Positions 24,401-36,517 of a stretch of 64,000 bases of DNA are shown here, piece after piece. How positions within the stretch are numbered: position 1 is the first letter of the stretch; every line of letters begins with the position of its first letter. The DNA is taken from contig OX246743.1 in the NCBI GenBank assembly GCA_945910005.1, positions 2,864,122 through 2,928,121 on the forward strand, read 5' to 3'. Both the position numbers and the translations under genes were made by a program. The notes under the pieces are model-generated. The model saw only the letters and a program-made list of their open reading frames with translations. It made no database searches and was not told the DNA's origin. This stretch comes from Isoperla grammatica. Taxonomy: Eukaryota; Arthropoda; Insecta; Plecoptera; Perlodidae.

Positions 24401-27400
24401 CTCCATCCACTGTGAGAGAACGTGATGCTATCAGTGCTGGGACTATGCCCGCCTACCACTGCGACACTAGCGCTCATGTCTCCATCCACTGTGAGAGAAC
24501 GTGATGCTATCAGTGCTGGGACTATGCCCGCCTACCACTGCGACACTAGCGCTCATGTCTCCATCCACTGTGAGAGAACGTGATGCTATCAGTGCTGGTA
24601 CTATGCCCGCCTACCACTGCGACACTAGCGCTCATGTCTCCATCCACTGTGAGAGAACGTGATGCTATCAGTGCTGGGACTATGCCCGCCTACCACTGCG
24701 ACACTAGCGCTCATGTCTCCATCCACTGTGTGATGCTATCAGTGCTGGGCCGGGTACTATGCCCGCCTACCACTGCGACACTAGCGCTCATGTCTCCATC
24801 CACTGTGAGAGAACGTGATTCTATCAGTGCTGGGCCGGGTACTATGCCCGCCTACCACTGCGACACTAGCGCTCATGTCTCCATCCACTGTGTGAGAACG
24901 TGATGCTATCAGTGCTGGGCCGGGTACTATGCCCGCCTACCACTGCGACACTAGCGCTCATGTCTCCATCCACTGTGAGAGAACGTGATGCTATCAGTGC
25001 TGGGCCGGGTACTATGCCCGCCTACCACTGCGACACTAGCGCTCATGTCTCCATCCACTGTGAGAGAACGTGATGCTATCAGTGCTGGGCCGGGTACTAT
25101 GCCCGCCTACCACTGCGACACTAGCGCTCATGTCTCCATCCACTGTGAGAACGTGATGCTATCAGTGCTGGGCCGGGTACTATGCCCGCCTACCACTGCG
25201 ACACTAGCGCTCATGTCTCCATCCACTGTGAGAGAACGTGATGCTATCAGTGCTGGGCCGGGTACTATGCCCGCCTACCACTGCGACACTAGCGCTCATG
25301 TCTCCATCCACTGTGAGAGAACGTGATGCTATCAGTGCTGGGCCGGGTACTATGCCCGCCTACCACTGCGACACTAGCGCTCATGTCTCCATCCACTGTG
25401 AGAGAACGTGATGCTATCAGTGCTGGGCCGGGTACTATGCCCGCCTACCACTGCGACACTAGCGCTCATGTCTCCATCCACTGTGAGAGAACGTGATGCT
25501 ATCAGTGCTGGGCCGGGTACTATGCCCGCCTACCACTGCGACACTAGCGCTCATGTCTCCATCCACTGTGTGATGCTATCAGTGCTGGGCCGGGTACTAT
25601 GCCCGCCTACCACTGCGACACTAGCGCTCATGTCTCCATCCACTGTGAGAACGTGATGCTATCAGTGCTGGGCCGGGTACTATGCCCGCCTACCACTGCG
25701 ACACTAGCGCTCATGTCTCCATCCACTGTGAGAGAACGTGATGCTATCAGTGCTGGGCCGGGTACTATGCCCGCCTACCACTGCGACACTAGCGCTCATG
25801 TCTCCATCCACTGTGAGAGAACGTGATGCTATCAGTGCTGGGCCGGGTACTATGCCCGCCTACCACTGCGACACTAGCGCTCATGTCTCCATCCACTGTG
25901 AGAGAACGTGATGCTATCAGTGCTGGGCCGGGTACTATGCCCGCCTACCACTGCGACACTAGCGCTCATGTCTCCATCCACTGTGAGAACGTGATGCTAT
26001 CAGTGCTGGGCCGGGTACTATGCCCGCCTACCACTGCGACACTAGCGCTCATGTCTCCATCCACTGTGAGAGAACGTGATGCTATCAGTGCTGGGCCGGG
26101 TACTGTGCCCGCCTACCACTGCGACACTAGCGCTCATGTCTCCATCCACTGTGAGAGAACGTGATGCTATCAGTGCTGGGCCGGGTACTATGCCCGCCTA
26201 CCACTGCGACACTAGCGCTCATGTCTCCATCCACTGTGAGAGAACGTGATGCTATCAGTGCTGGGCCGGGTACTATGCCCGCCTACCACTGCGACACTAG
26301 CGCTCATGTCTCCATCCACTGTGAGAGAACGTGATGCTATCAGTGCTGGGCCGGGTACTATGCCCGCCTACCACTGCGACACTAGCGCTCTTGTCTCCAT
26401 CCACTGTGAGAGAACGTGATGCTATCAGTGCTGGGCCGGGTACTATGCCCGCCTACCACTGCGACACTAGCGCTCATGTCTCCATCCACTGTGAGAGAAC
26501 GTGATGCTATCAGTGCTGGGCCGGGTACTGTGCCCGCCTACCACTGCGACACTAGCGCTCATGTCTCCATCCACTGTGAGAGAACGTGATGCTATCAGTG
26601 CTGGGACTATGCCCGCCTACCACTGCGACACTAGCGCTCATGTCTCCATCCACTGTGAGAGAACGTGATGCTATCAGTGCTGGGCCGGGTACTGTGCCCG
26701 CCTACCACTGCGACACTAGCGCTCATGTCTCCATCCACTGTGAGAGAACGTGATGCTATCAGTGCTGGGCCGGGTACTATGCCCGCCTACCACTGCGACA
26801 CTAGCGCTCATGTCTCCATCCACTGTGAGAGAACGTGATGCTATCAGTGCTGGGCCGGGTACTGTGCCCGCCTACCACTGCGACACTAGCGCTCGTGTCT
26901 CCATCCACTGTGAGAGAACGTGATGCTATCAGTGCTGGGCCGGGTACTATGCCCGCCTACCACTGCGACACTAGCGCTCATGTCTCCATCCACTGTGTGA
27001 GAACGTGATGCTATCAGTGCTGGGCCGGGTACTATGCCCGCCTACCACTGCGACACTAGCGCTCGTGTCTCCATCCACTGTGTGATGCTATCAGTGCTGG
27101 GCCGGGTACTATGCCCGCCTACCACTGCGACACTAGCGCTCATGTCTCCATCCACTGTGAGAGAACGTGATGCTATCAGTGCTGGGCCGGGTACTATGCC
27201 CGCCTACCACTGCGACACTAGCGCTCATGTCTCCATCCACTGTGTGATGCTATCAGTGCTGGGCCGGGTACTATGCCCGCCTACCACTGCGACACTAGCG
27301 CTCATGTCTCCATCCACTGTGAGAGAACGTGATGCTATCAGTGCTGGGCCGGGTACTATGCCCGCCTACCACTGCGACACTAGCGCTCATGTCTCCATCC

Positions 27401-30400
27401 ACTGTGAGAGAACGTGATGCTATCAGTGCTGGGCCGGGTACTATGCCCGCCTACCACTGCGACACTAGCGCTCATGTCTCCATCCACTGTGTGATGCTAT
27501 CAGTGCTGGGCCGGGTACTATGCCCGCCTACCACTGCGACACTAGCGCTCATGTCTCCATCCACTGTGAGAGAACGTGATGCTATCAGTGCTGGGCCGGG
27601 TACTGTGCCCGCCTACCACTGCGACACTAGCGCTCATGTCTCCATCCACTGTGAGAGAACGTGATGCTATCAGTGCTGGGCCGGGTACTATGCCCGCCTA
27701 CCACTGCGACACTAGCGCTCATGTCTCCATCCACTGTGAGAGAACGTGATGCTATCAGTGCTGGGCCGGGTACTATGCCCGCCTACCACTGCGACACTAG
27801 CGCTCATGTCTCCATCCACTGTGAGAGAACGTGATGCTATCAGTGCTGGGCCGGGTACTATGCCCGCCTACCACTGCGACACTAGCGCTCATGTCTCCAT
27901 CCACTGTGAGAGAACGTGATGCTATCAGTGCTGGGCCGGGTACTATGCCCGCCTACCACTGCGACACTAGCGCTCATGTCTCCATCCACTGTGAGAGAAC
28001 GTGATGCTATCAGTGCTGGGCCGGGTACTATGCCCGCCTACCACTGCGACACTAGCGCTCATGTCTCCATCCACTGTGAGAGAACGTGATGCTATCAGTG
28101 CTGGGCCGGGTACTATGCCCGCCTACCACTGCGACACTAGCGCTCATGTCTCCATCCACTGTGTGAGAACGTGATGCTATCAGTGCTGGGCCGGGTACTG
28201 TGCCCGCCTACCACTGCGACACTAGCGCTCGTGTCTCCATCCACTGTGAGAGAACGTGATGCTATCAGTGCTGGGCCGGGTACTATGCCCGCCTACCACT
28301 GCGACACTAGCGCTCATGTCTCCATCCACTGTGAGAGAACGTGATGCTATCAGTGCTGGGCCGGGTACTATGCCCGCCTACCACTGCGACACTAGCGCTC
28401 ATGTCTCCATCCACTGTGAGAGAACGTGATGCTATCAGTGCTGGGCCGGGTACTATGCCCGCCTACCACTGCGACACTAGCGCTCATGTCTCCATCCACT
28501 GTGAGAGAACGTGATGCTATCAGTGCTGGGCCGGGTACTATGCCCGCCTACCACTGCGACACTAGCGCTCATGTCTCCATCCACTGTGAGAGAACGTGAT
28601 GCTATCAGTGCTGGGCCGGGTACTATGCCCGCCTACCACTGCGACACTAGCGCTCATGTCTCCATCCACTGTGTGATGCTATCAGTGCTGGGCCGGGTAC
28701 TATGCCCGCCTACCACTGCGACACTAGCGCTCATGTCTCCATCCACTGTGTGATGCTATCAGTGCTGGGCCGGGTACTATGCCCGCCTACCACTGCGACA
28801 CTAGCGCTCATGTCTCCATCCACTGTGAGAGAACGTGATGCTATCAGTGCTGGGCCGGGTACTGTGCCCGCCTACCACTGCGACACTAGCGCTCATGTCT
28901 CCATCCACTGTGAGAGAACGTGATGCTATCAGTGCTGGGCCGGGTACTATGCCCGCCTACCACTGCGACACTAGCGCTCATGTCTCCATCCACTGTGAGA
29001 GAACGTGATGCTATCAGTGCTGGGCCGGGTACTATGCCCGCCTACCACTGCGACACTAGCGCTCATGTCTCCATCCACTGTGAGAGAACGTGATGCTATC
29101 AGTGCTGGGCCGGGTACTATGCCCGCCTACCACTGCGACACTAGCGCTCATGTCTCCATCCACTGTGAGAGAACGTGATGCTATCAGTGCTGGGCCGGGT
29201 ACTATGCCCGCCTACCACTGCGACACTAGCGCTCATGTCTCCATCCACTGTGAGAGAACGTGATGCTATCAGTGCTGGGCCGGGTACTATGCCCGCCTAC
29301 CACTGCGACACTAGCGCTCATGTCTCCATCCACTGTGAGAGAACGTGATGCTATCAGTGCTGGGCCGGGTACTATGCCCGCCTACCACTGCGACACTAGC
29401 GCTCATGTCTCCATCCACTGTGTGAGAACGTGATGCTATCAGTGCTGGGCCGGGTACTGTGCCCGCCTACCACTGCGACACTAGCGCTCGTGTCTCCATC
29501 CACTGTGAGAGAACGTGATGCTATCAGTGCTGGGCCGGGTACTATGCCCGCCTACCACTGCGACACTAGCGCTCATGTCTCCATCCACTGTGAGAGAACG
29601 TGATGCTATCAGTGCTGGGCCGGGTACTATGCCCGCCTACCACTGCGACACTAGCGCTCATGTCTCCATCCACTGTGTGATGCTATCAGTGCTGGGCCGG
29701 GTACTATGCCCGCCTACCACTGCGACACTAGCGCTCGTGTCTTCATCCACTGTGTGATGCTATCAGTGCTGGGCCGGGTACTATGCCCGCCTACCACTGC
29801 GACACTAGCGCTCGTGTCTCCATCCACTGTGAGAGAACGTGATGCTATCAGTGCTGGGCCGGGTACTATGCCCGCCTACCACTGCGACACTAGCGCTCTT
29901 GTCTCCATCCACTGTGAGAGAACGTGATGCTATCAGTGCTGGGCCGGGTACTATGCCCGCCTACCACTGCGACACTAGCGCTCATGTCTCCATCCACTGT
30001 GTGAGAACGTGATGCTATCAGTGCTGGGCCGGGTACTATGCCCGCCTACCACTGCGACACTAGCGCTCATGTCTCCATCCACTGTGAGAGAACGTGATGC
30101 TATCAGTGCTGGGCCGGGTACTATGCCCGCCTACCACTGCGACACTAGCGCTCATGTCTCCATCCACTGTGAGAGAACGTGATGCTATCAGTGCTGGGCC
30201 GGGTACTATGCCCGCCTACCACTGCGACACTAGCGCTCATGTCTCCATCCACTGTGAGAGAACGTGATGCTATCAGTGCTGGGCCGGGTACTATGCCCGC
30301 CTACCACTGCGACACTAGCGCTCTTGTCTCCATCCACTGTGAGAGAACGTGATGCTATCAGTGCTGGGCCGGGTACTATGCCCGCCTACCACTGCGACAC

Positions 30401-32419
30401 TAGCGCTCATGTCTCCATCCACTGTGAGAGAACGTGATGCTATCAGTGCTGGGCCGGGTACTATGCCCGCCTACCACTGCGACACTAGCGCTCATGTCTC
30501 CATCCACTGTGTGATGCTATCAGTGCTGGGCCGGGTACTATGCCCGCCTACCACTGCGACACTAGCGCTCTTGTCTCCATCCACTGTGAGAGAACGTGAT
30601 GCTATCAGTGCTGGGCCGGGTACTATGCCCGCCTACCACTGCGACACTAGCGCTCTTGTCTCCATCCACTGTGAGAGAACGTGATGCTATCAGTGCTGGG
30701 CCGGGTACTATGCCCGCCTACCACTGCGACACTAGCGCTCATGTCTCCATCCACTGTGTGATGCTATCAGTGCTGGGCCGGGTACTATGCCCGCCTACCA
30801 CTGCGACACTAGCGCTCTTGTCTCCATCCACTGTGAGAGAACGTGATGCTATCAGTGCTGGGCCGGGTACTATGCCCGCCTACCACTGACACTAGCGCTC
30901 ATGTCTCCATCCACTGTGTGATGCTATCAGTGCTGGGACGGGTACTATGCCCGCCTACCACTGACACTAGCGCTCATGTCTCCATCCACTGTGTGATGCT
31001 ATCAGTGCTGGGCCGGGTACTATGCCCGCCTACCACTGACACTAGCGCTCATGTCTTCATCCACTGTGTGATGCTATCAGTGCTGGGCCGGGTACTATGC
31101 CCGCCTACCACTGCGACACTAGCGCTCTTGTCTCCATCCACTGTGAGAGAACGTGATGCTATCAGTGCTGGGCCGGGTACTATGCCCGCCTACCACTGCG
31201 ACACTAGCGCTCATGTCTCCATCCACTGTGAGAGAACGTGATGCTATCAGTGCTGGGCCGGGTACTATGCCCGCCTACCACTGCGACACTAGCGCTCATG
31301 TCTCCATCCACTGTGAGAGAACGTGATGCTATCAGTGCTGGGCCGGGTACTGTGCCCGCCTACCACTGCGACACTAGCGCTCATGTCTCCATCCACTGTG
31401 TGATGCTATCAGTGCTGGGCCGGGTACTATGCCCGCCTACCACTGCGACACTAGCGCTCATGTCTCCATCCACTGTGAGAGAACGTGATGCTATCAGTGC
31501 TGGGCCGGGTACTATGCCCGCCTACCACTGCGACACTAGCGCTCATGTCTCCATCCACTGTGAGAGAACGTGATGCTATCAGTGCTGGGCCGGGTACTAT
31601 GCCCGCCTACCACTGCGACACTAGCGCTCATGTCTCCATCCACTGTGAGAGAACGTGATGCTATCAGTGCTGGGCCGGGTACTGTGCCCGCCTACCACTG
31701 CGACACTAGCGCTCATGTCTCCATCCACTGTGAGAGAACGTGATGCTATCAGTGCTGGGCCGGGTACTATGCCCGCCTACCACTGCGACACTAGCGCTCA
31801 TGTCTCCATCCACTGTGAGAGAACGTGATGCTATCAGTGCTGGGCCGGGTACTATGCCCGCCTACCACTGCGACACTAGCGCTCATGTCTCCATCCACTG
31901 TGAGAGAACGTGATGCTATCAGTGCTGGGCCGGGTACTATGCCCGCCTACCACTGCGACACTAGCGCTCATGTCTCCATCCACTGTGAGAGAACGTGATG
32001 CTATCAGTGCTGGGCCGGGTACTATGCCCGCCTACCACTGCGACACTAGCGCTCATGTCTCCATCCACTGTGAGAGAACGTGATGCTATCAGTGCTGGGC
32101 CGGGTACTGTGCCCGCCTACCACTGCGACACTAGCGCTCATGTCTCCATCCACTGTGAGAGAACGTGATGCTATCAGTGCTGGGCCGGGTACTATGCCCG
32201 CCTACCACTGCGACACTAGCGCTCATGTCTCCATCCACTGTGAGAGAACGTGATGCTATCAGTGCTGGGCCGGGTACTATGCCCGCCTACCACTGCGACA
32301 CTAGCGCTCATGTCTCCATCCACTGTGAGAGAACGTGATGCTATCAGTGCTGGGCCGGGTACTATGCCCGCCTACCACTGCGACACTAGCGCTCATGTCT
32401 CCATCCACTGTGAGAGAAC
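21481..32419 (+). repeat. Higher-order duplication, copy 2 (about 10.9 kb)
   Basis: Second copy of the block at 10553-21480. It is not identical. It has an extra unit with the private change GATTCTATC near 24818 and lacks the 1-base deletion seen in copy 1 at about 18309 and the GTGTTGC change at about 20378. Whole-unit gains and losses change the offset in steps (10928, 11013, 11181, 11272, 11187, 11103, 11109, 10939). Confidence 0.85.
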
Positions 32420-33928
32420 GTGATGCTATCAGTGCTGGGCCGGGTACTATGCCCGCCTACCACTGCGACACTAGCGCTCATGTCTCCATCCACTGTGAGA
32501 GAACGTGATGCTATCAGTGCTGGGCCGGGTACTATGCCCGCCTACCACTGCGACACTAGCGCTCGTGTCTCCATCCACTGTGAGAGAACGTGATGCTATC
32601 AGTGCTGGGCCGGGTACTATGCCCGCCTACCACTGCGACACTAGCGCTCATGTCTCCATCCACTGTGTGAGAACGTGATGCTATCAGTGCTGGGCCGGGT
32701 ACTATGCCCGCCTACCACTGCGACACTAGCGCTCATGTCTCCATCCACTGTGAGAGAACGTGATGCTATCAGTGCTGGGCCGGGTACTATGCCCGCCTAC
32801 CACTGCGACACTAGCGCTCGTGTCTCCATCCACTGTGAGAGAACGTGATGCTATCAGTGCTGGGCCGGGTACTATGCCCGCCTACCACTGCGACACTAGC
32901 GCTCATGTCTCCATCCACTGTGAGAGAACGTGATGCTATCAGTGCTGGGCCGGGTACTATGCCCGCCTACCACTGCGACACTAGCGCTCATGTCTCCATC
33001 CACTGTGAGAGAACGTGATGCTATCAGTGCTGGGCCGGGTACTATGCCCGCCTACCACTGCGACACTAGCGCTCATGTCTCCATCCACTGTGAGAGAACG
33101 TGATGCTATCAGTGCTGGGACTATGCCCGCCTACCACTGCGACACTAGCGCTCATGTCTCCATCCACTGTGTGATGCTATCAGTGCTGGGCCGGGTACTA
33201 TGCCCGCCTACCACTGCGACACTAGCGCTCATGTCTCCATCCACTGTGAGAGAACGTGATGCTATCAGTGCTGGGCCGGGTACTATGCCCGCCTACTACT
33301 GCGACACTAGCGCTCGTGTCTCCATCCACTGTGAGAGAACGTGATGCTATCAGTGCTGGGCCGGGTACTATGCCCGCCTACCACTGCGACACTAGCGCTC
33401 ATGTCTCCATCCACTGTGAGAGAACGTGATGCTATCAGTGCTGGGACTATGCCCGCCTACCACAGCGACACTAGCGCTCATGTCTCCATCCACTGTGAGA
33501 GAACGTGATGCTATCAGTGCTGGGCCGGGTACTATGCCCGCCTACCACTGCGACACTAGCGCTAATGTCTCCATCCACTGTGAGAGAACGTGATGCTATC
33601 AGTGCTGGGACTATGCCCGCCTACCACTGCGACACTAGCGCTCATGTCTCCACCCACTGTGAGAGAACGTGATGCTATCAGTGCTGGGCCGGGTACTATG
33701 CCCGCCTACCACTGCGACACTAGCGCTCATGTCTCCATCCACTGTAAGAGAACGTGATGCTATCAGTGCGGGGACTATGCCCGCCTACCACTGCGACACT
33801 AGCGCTCATGTCTCCATCCACTGTGAGAGAACGTGATGCTATCAGTGCTGGGCCGGGTACTATGCCCGCCTACCACTGCGACACTAGCGCTCATGTCTCC
33901 ATCCACTGTGAGAGAACGTGATGCTATC

Positions 33929-34136
33929 TGTTCAATCGCGACCATCTTTTCATTAACTTCTTTGTTTTCCTTCTTCTTCTATTTAACTTCTTTTTAATTC
34001 ATTGTTGTGTTTTATTCTTTGTTGTTATGTGTTCTTTTGTTTTTATCCATAGCTCTAGCTGGTTCTTGTAACTATTCTTGTCATTATAAATGAGTTATTT
34101 ATCGGCTACATATTATTTCTTTTCATCCAATAAACA
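33929..34136 (+). repeat. 5' LTR (208 bp) of the small BEL/Pao-derived element
   Basis: Starts TGTTCAATCG and ends CCAATAAACA. It is repeated at 36306-36512 with few differences, for example CGCGACC versus TACGACC near the start and AACTTCTTTG versus AACTTTTTTG. A TATAAA lies at 34085-34090 and an AATAAA at 34129-34134, 3 bases from the end, giving a plausible promoter and polyadenylation signal (inference). Confidence 0.9.
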
Positions 34137-34155
34137 TTGGTCCTCCGGGCCGGAT
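34137..34155 (+). other. Primer-binding site resembling tRNA-Tyr complement
   Basis: After a single T, TGGTCCTCCGGGCCGGAT follows the LTR. Animal tRNA-Tyr typically ends CCGGCTCGAAGGA plus CCA, whose complement is TGGTCCTTCGAGCCGG. The match has two mismatches over the first 18 bases. The tRNA sequence is recalled, not searched. Confidence 0.55.
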
Positions 34156-34162
34156 GACCAAT

Positions 34163-36141
34163 CGCTCGCCTCGGCAGATACTCGCCCGACTGACACCTGC
34201 ACGGCGCACATCGCTCGCCTCTGCAGATACTCGCCCGACTGACACCTGCACGGCGCACATCGCTCGCCTCGGCAGATACTCGCCCGACTGACACCTGCAC
34301 GGCGCACATCGCTCGCCTCTGCAGATACTCGCCCGACTGACACCTGCACGGCGCACATCGCTCGCCTCGGCAGATACTCGCCCGACTGACACCTGCACGG
34401 CGCACATCGCTCGCCTCGGCAGATACTCGCCCGACTGACACCTGCACGGCGCACATCGCTCGCCTCTGCAGATACTCGCCCGACTGACACCTGCACGGCG
34501 CACATCGCTCGCCTCGGCAGATACTCGCCCGACTGACACCTGCACGGCGCACATCGCTCGCCTCGGCAGATACTCGCCTGACTGACACCTGCACGGCGCA
34601 CATCGCTCGCCTCTGCAGATACTCGCCCGACTGACACCTGCACGGCGCACATCGCTCGCCTCGGCAGATACTTGCCCGACTGACACCTGCACGGCGCACA
34701 TCGCTCGCCTCTGCAGATACTCGCCCGACTGACACCTGCACGGCGCACATCGCTCGCCTCTGCAGATACTCGCCTAACTGACACCTGCACGGCGCACATC
34801 GCTCGCCTCTGCAGATACTCGCCCGACTGACACCTGCAGGGCGCACATCGCTCGCCTCTGCAGATACTCGCCCGACTGACACCTGCAGGGCGCACATCGC
34901 TCGCCTCTGCAGATACTCGCCCGACTGACACCTGCACGGCGCACATCGCTCGCCTCGGCAGATACTCGCCCGACTGACACCTGCACGGCGCACATCGCTC
35001 GCCTCGGCAGATACTCGCCCGACTGACACCTGCACGGCGCACATCGCTCGCCTCTGCAGATAGGCTACTCGCCCGACTGACACCTGCACGGCGCACATCG
35101 CTCGCCTCGGCAGATACTCGCCTGACTGACACCTGCACGGCGCACATCGCTCTCCTCTGCAGATACTCGCCCGACTGACACCTGCACGGCGCACATCGCT
35201 CGCCTCTGCAGATACTTGCCCGACTGACACCTGCAAGGCGCAAATCGCTCGCCTCTGCAGATACTCGCCTGACTGACACCTGCACGGCGCACATCGCTCG
35301 CCTCTGCAGATACTCGCCTGACTGACACCTGCACATCGCTCGCCTCTGCAATTACTCGCCTGACTGACACCTGCACGGCGCACATCGCTCGCCTCTGCAG
35401 ATACTCGCCTGACTGACACCTGCACATCGCTCGCCTCTGCAATTACTCGCCTGACTGACACCTGCACGGCGAACATCGCTCGCCCCTGCAGATACTCGCC
35501 TGACTGACACCTGCACGGCGCACATCGCTCGCCTCTGCAGATACTCGCCCGACTGACACCTGCACGGCGCACATCGCTCGCCTCTGCAGATACTCGCCTG
35601 ACTGACACCTGCACGGCGCACATCGCTCGCCTCTGCAGATACTCGCCTGACTGACACCTGCACGGCGCACATCGCTCGCCTCTGCAGATACTCGCCTGAC
35701 TGACACCTGCACGGCGCACATCGCTCGCCTCTGCAGATACTCGCCTAACTGACACCTGCACGGCGCACATCGCTCGCCTCTGCAGATACTCGCCTAACTG
35801 ACACCTGCACGGCGCACATCGCTCGCCTCGGCAGATACTCGCCTGACTGACACCTGCACGGCGCACATCGCTCGCCTCGGCAGATACTCGCCTGACTGAC
35901 ACCTGCACGGCGCACATCGCTCGCCTCTGGAGATACTCGCCTGACTGACACCTGCACGGCGCACATCGCTCGCCTCGGCAGATACTCGCCTGACTGACAC
36001 CTGCACGGCGCACATCGCTCACCTCTGCAGATACTCGCCTGACTGACACCTGCACGGCGCACATCGCTCGCCTCGGCAGATACTCGCCTGACTGACACCT
36101 GCACGGCGCACATCGCTCGCCTCTGGAGATACTCGCCTGAC
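34163..36141. repeat. 49-bp minisatellite, about 40 copies, inside the LTR element
   Basis: The unit CGCTCGCCTCGGCAGATACT... is 49 bp and strongly GC-rich. Variants are TCTGCAG for TCGGCAG, CTGACTG for CCGACTG, two 39-bp units lacking ten bases (near 35330 and 35430) and one unit with a few extra bases near 35062. CTGACTG units fill the right half and CCGACTG the left half, so the array has two homogenised domains. Because 49 is 1 modulo 3 and the minus strand has no stop in any phase, a 707-codon antisense frame (34106-36229) crosses the array with a 49-residue period. It has no known domain, and I regard it as a by-product. Confidence 0.95.
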
Positions 36142-36193
36142 TTCTCAATCCCCACCAGTACACGGAGACACATCGCTCATAACCAAACATTGT

Positions 36194-36280
36194 GGCGCCT
36201 CGCGGATCACAGATGTTATCACCTCCCATGGAGTCATCACTCGCCCAGTTGTCAAACTCTGTCCTCTACCCACTCAATGA
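36194..36280 (+). pseudogene. Relic of BEL/Pao polyprotein C-terminus
   Basis: The plus strand encodes RITDVITSHG followed by VITRPVVKLCPLPTQ and a TGA at 36278. This has the pattern of the last residues of BEL/Pao integrase regions, where a short strand and 'G-V-x-x-RP-V-x-KL-x-x-LP' end the protein. The intact BEL frame in this window ends in a comparable way (SGVHTRPVNKLVTLPST). Everything upstream is missing, replaced by the 49-bp array. The reading direction agrees with the LTR and primer site orientation. The match is short but specific, and its position directly before the purine tract and LTR is where a pol stop belongs. Confidence 0.8.
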
Positions 36281-36292
36281 AGCAGAGCCTTC

Positions 36293-36305
36293 ATGGGGGC
36301 CGGAA
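36293..36305 (+). other. Polypurine-like tract before the 3' LTR
   Basis: ATGGGGGCCGGAA directly precedes the TG of the 3' LTR, where plus-strand DNA synthesis is primed in LTR elements. It is purine-rich but interrupted by CC. Confidence 0.5.
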
Positions 36306-36512
36306 TGTTCAATACGACCATCTTTTCATTAACTTTTTTGTTTTCCTTCTTCTTCTATTTAACTTCTTTTTAATTCATTGTTGTGTTTTATTCTTTGTTG
36401 TTATGTGTTCTTTTGTTTTTATCCATAGCTCTAGCTGGTTCTTGTAACTATTCTTGTCATTATAAATGAGTTATTTATCGGCTACATATTATTTCTTTTC
36501 ATCCAATAAACA
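36306..36512 (+). repeat. 3' LTR (207 bp) of the small BEL/Pao-derived element
   Basis: Direct repeat of 33929-34136; begins TGTTCAATAC, ends CCAATAAACA and is followed by the target duplication CTATC. Few differences from the 5' copy point to a fairly recent insertion. Confidence 0.9.
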
Positions 36513-36517
36513 CTATC

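Larger units (their letters stand above)
9841..33923 (+). repeat. 85-bp satellite array, left block (about 283 copies)
   Basis: Head-to-tail copies of an 85-bp unit that can be started at GTGATGCTATCAGTGCTGGG and ends CACTGTGAGAGAAC; GC is about 58%, higher than the surroundings. The first partial copy begins at 9841 and full units run from 9873. Length variants recur: 77 bp (loss of 8 bases near GAGAGAAC), 79 bp (loss of 6 bases at CCGGGT), 83 bp (GAGAAC) and 75 bp. Common substitutions are ACTGTG for ACTATG and CGTGTC or CTTGTC for CATGTC. The period is 1 modulo 3 and one plus-strand phase carries TGA, so open frames are short and non-coding. It is a satellite grown by unequal exchange. Confidence 0.98.
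33929..36512 (+). mobile_element. Non-autonomous BEL/Pao-derived LTR element filled with 49-bp repeats
   Basis: The insertion interrupts one satellite unit after GTGATGCTATC. It is flanked by the 5-bp duplication CTATC (33924-33928, 36513-36517) and bounded by 208/207-bp direct repeats that begin TG and end CA. Just inside the left LTR is a primer-binding-site-like sequence. Before the right LTR are a relic of a BEL/Pao polyprotein C-terminus and a purine-rich tract. Most of the remaining interior is a 49-bp tandem array. Gag, protease, reverse transcriptase and integrase are absent, so mobility would need enzymes from a complete element. BEL/Pao assignment rests on the C-terminal relic, the primer site and the 5-bp duplication. 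Length is 2584 bp. Confidence 0.88.

Noticed and set aside
10553..32419. The 10.9-kb duplication as a pure assembly error
   Set aside because: The copies differ by private substitutions and whole-unit indels, which simple contig duplication would not give; haplotype joining remains possible and is stated as a test.
34106..36229. 707-codon antisense frame as a real gene
   Set aside because: The 49-bp unit has no stop in any phase on that strand, so a long frame is automatic; no domain, flanking coding sequence or independent start is seen.
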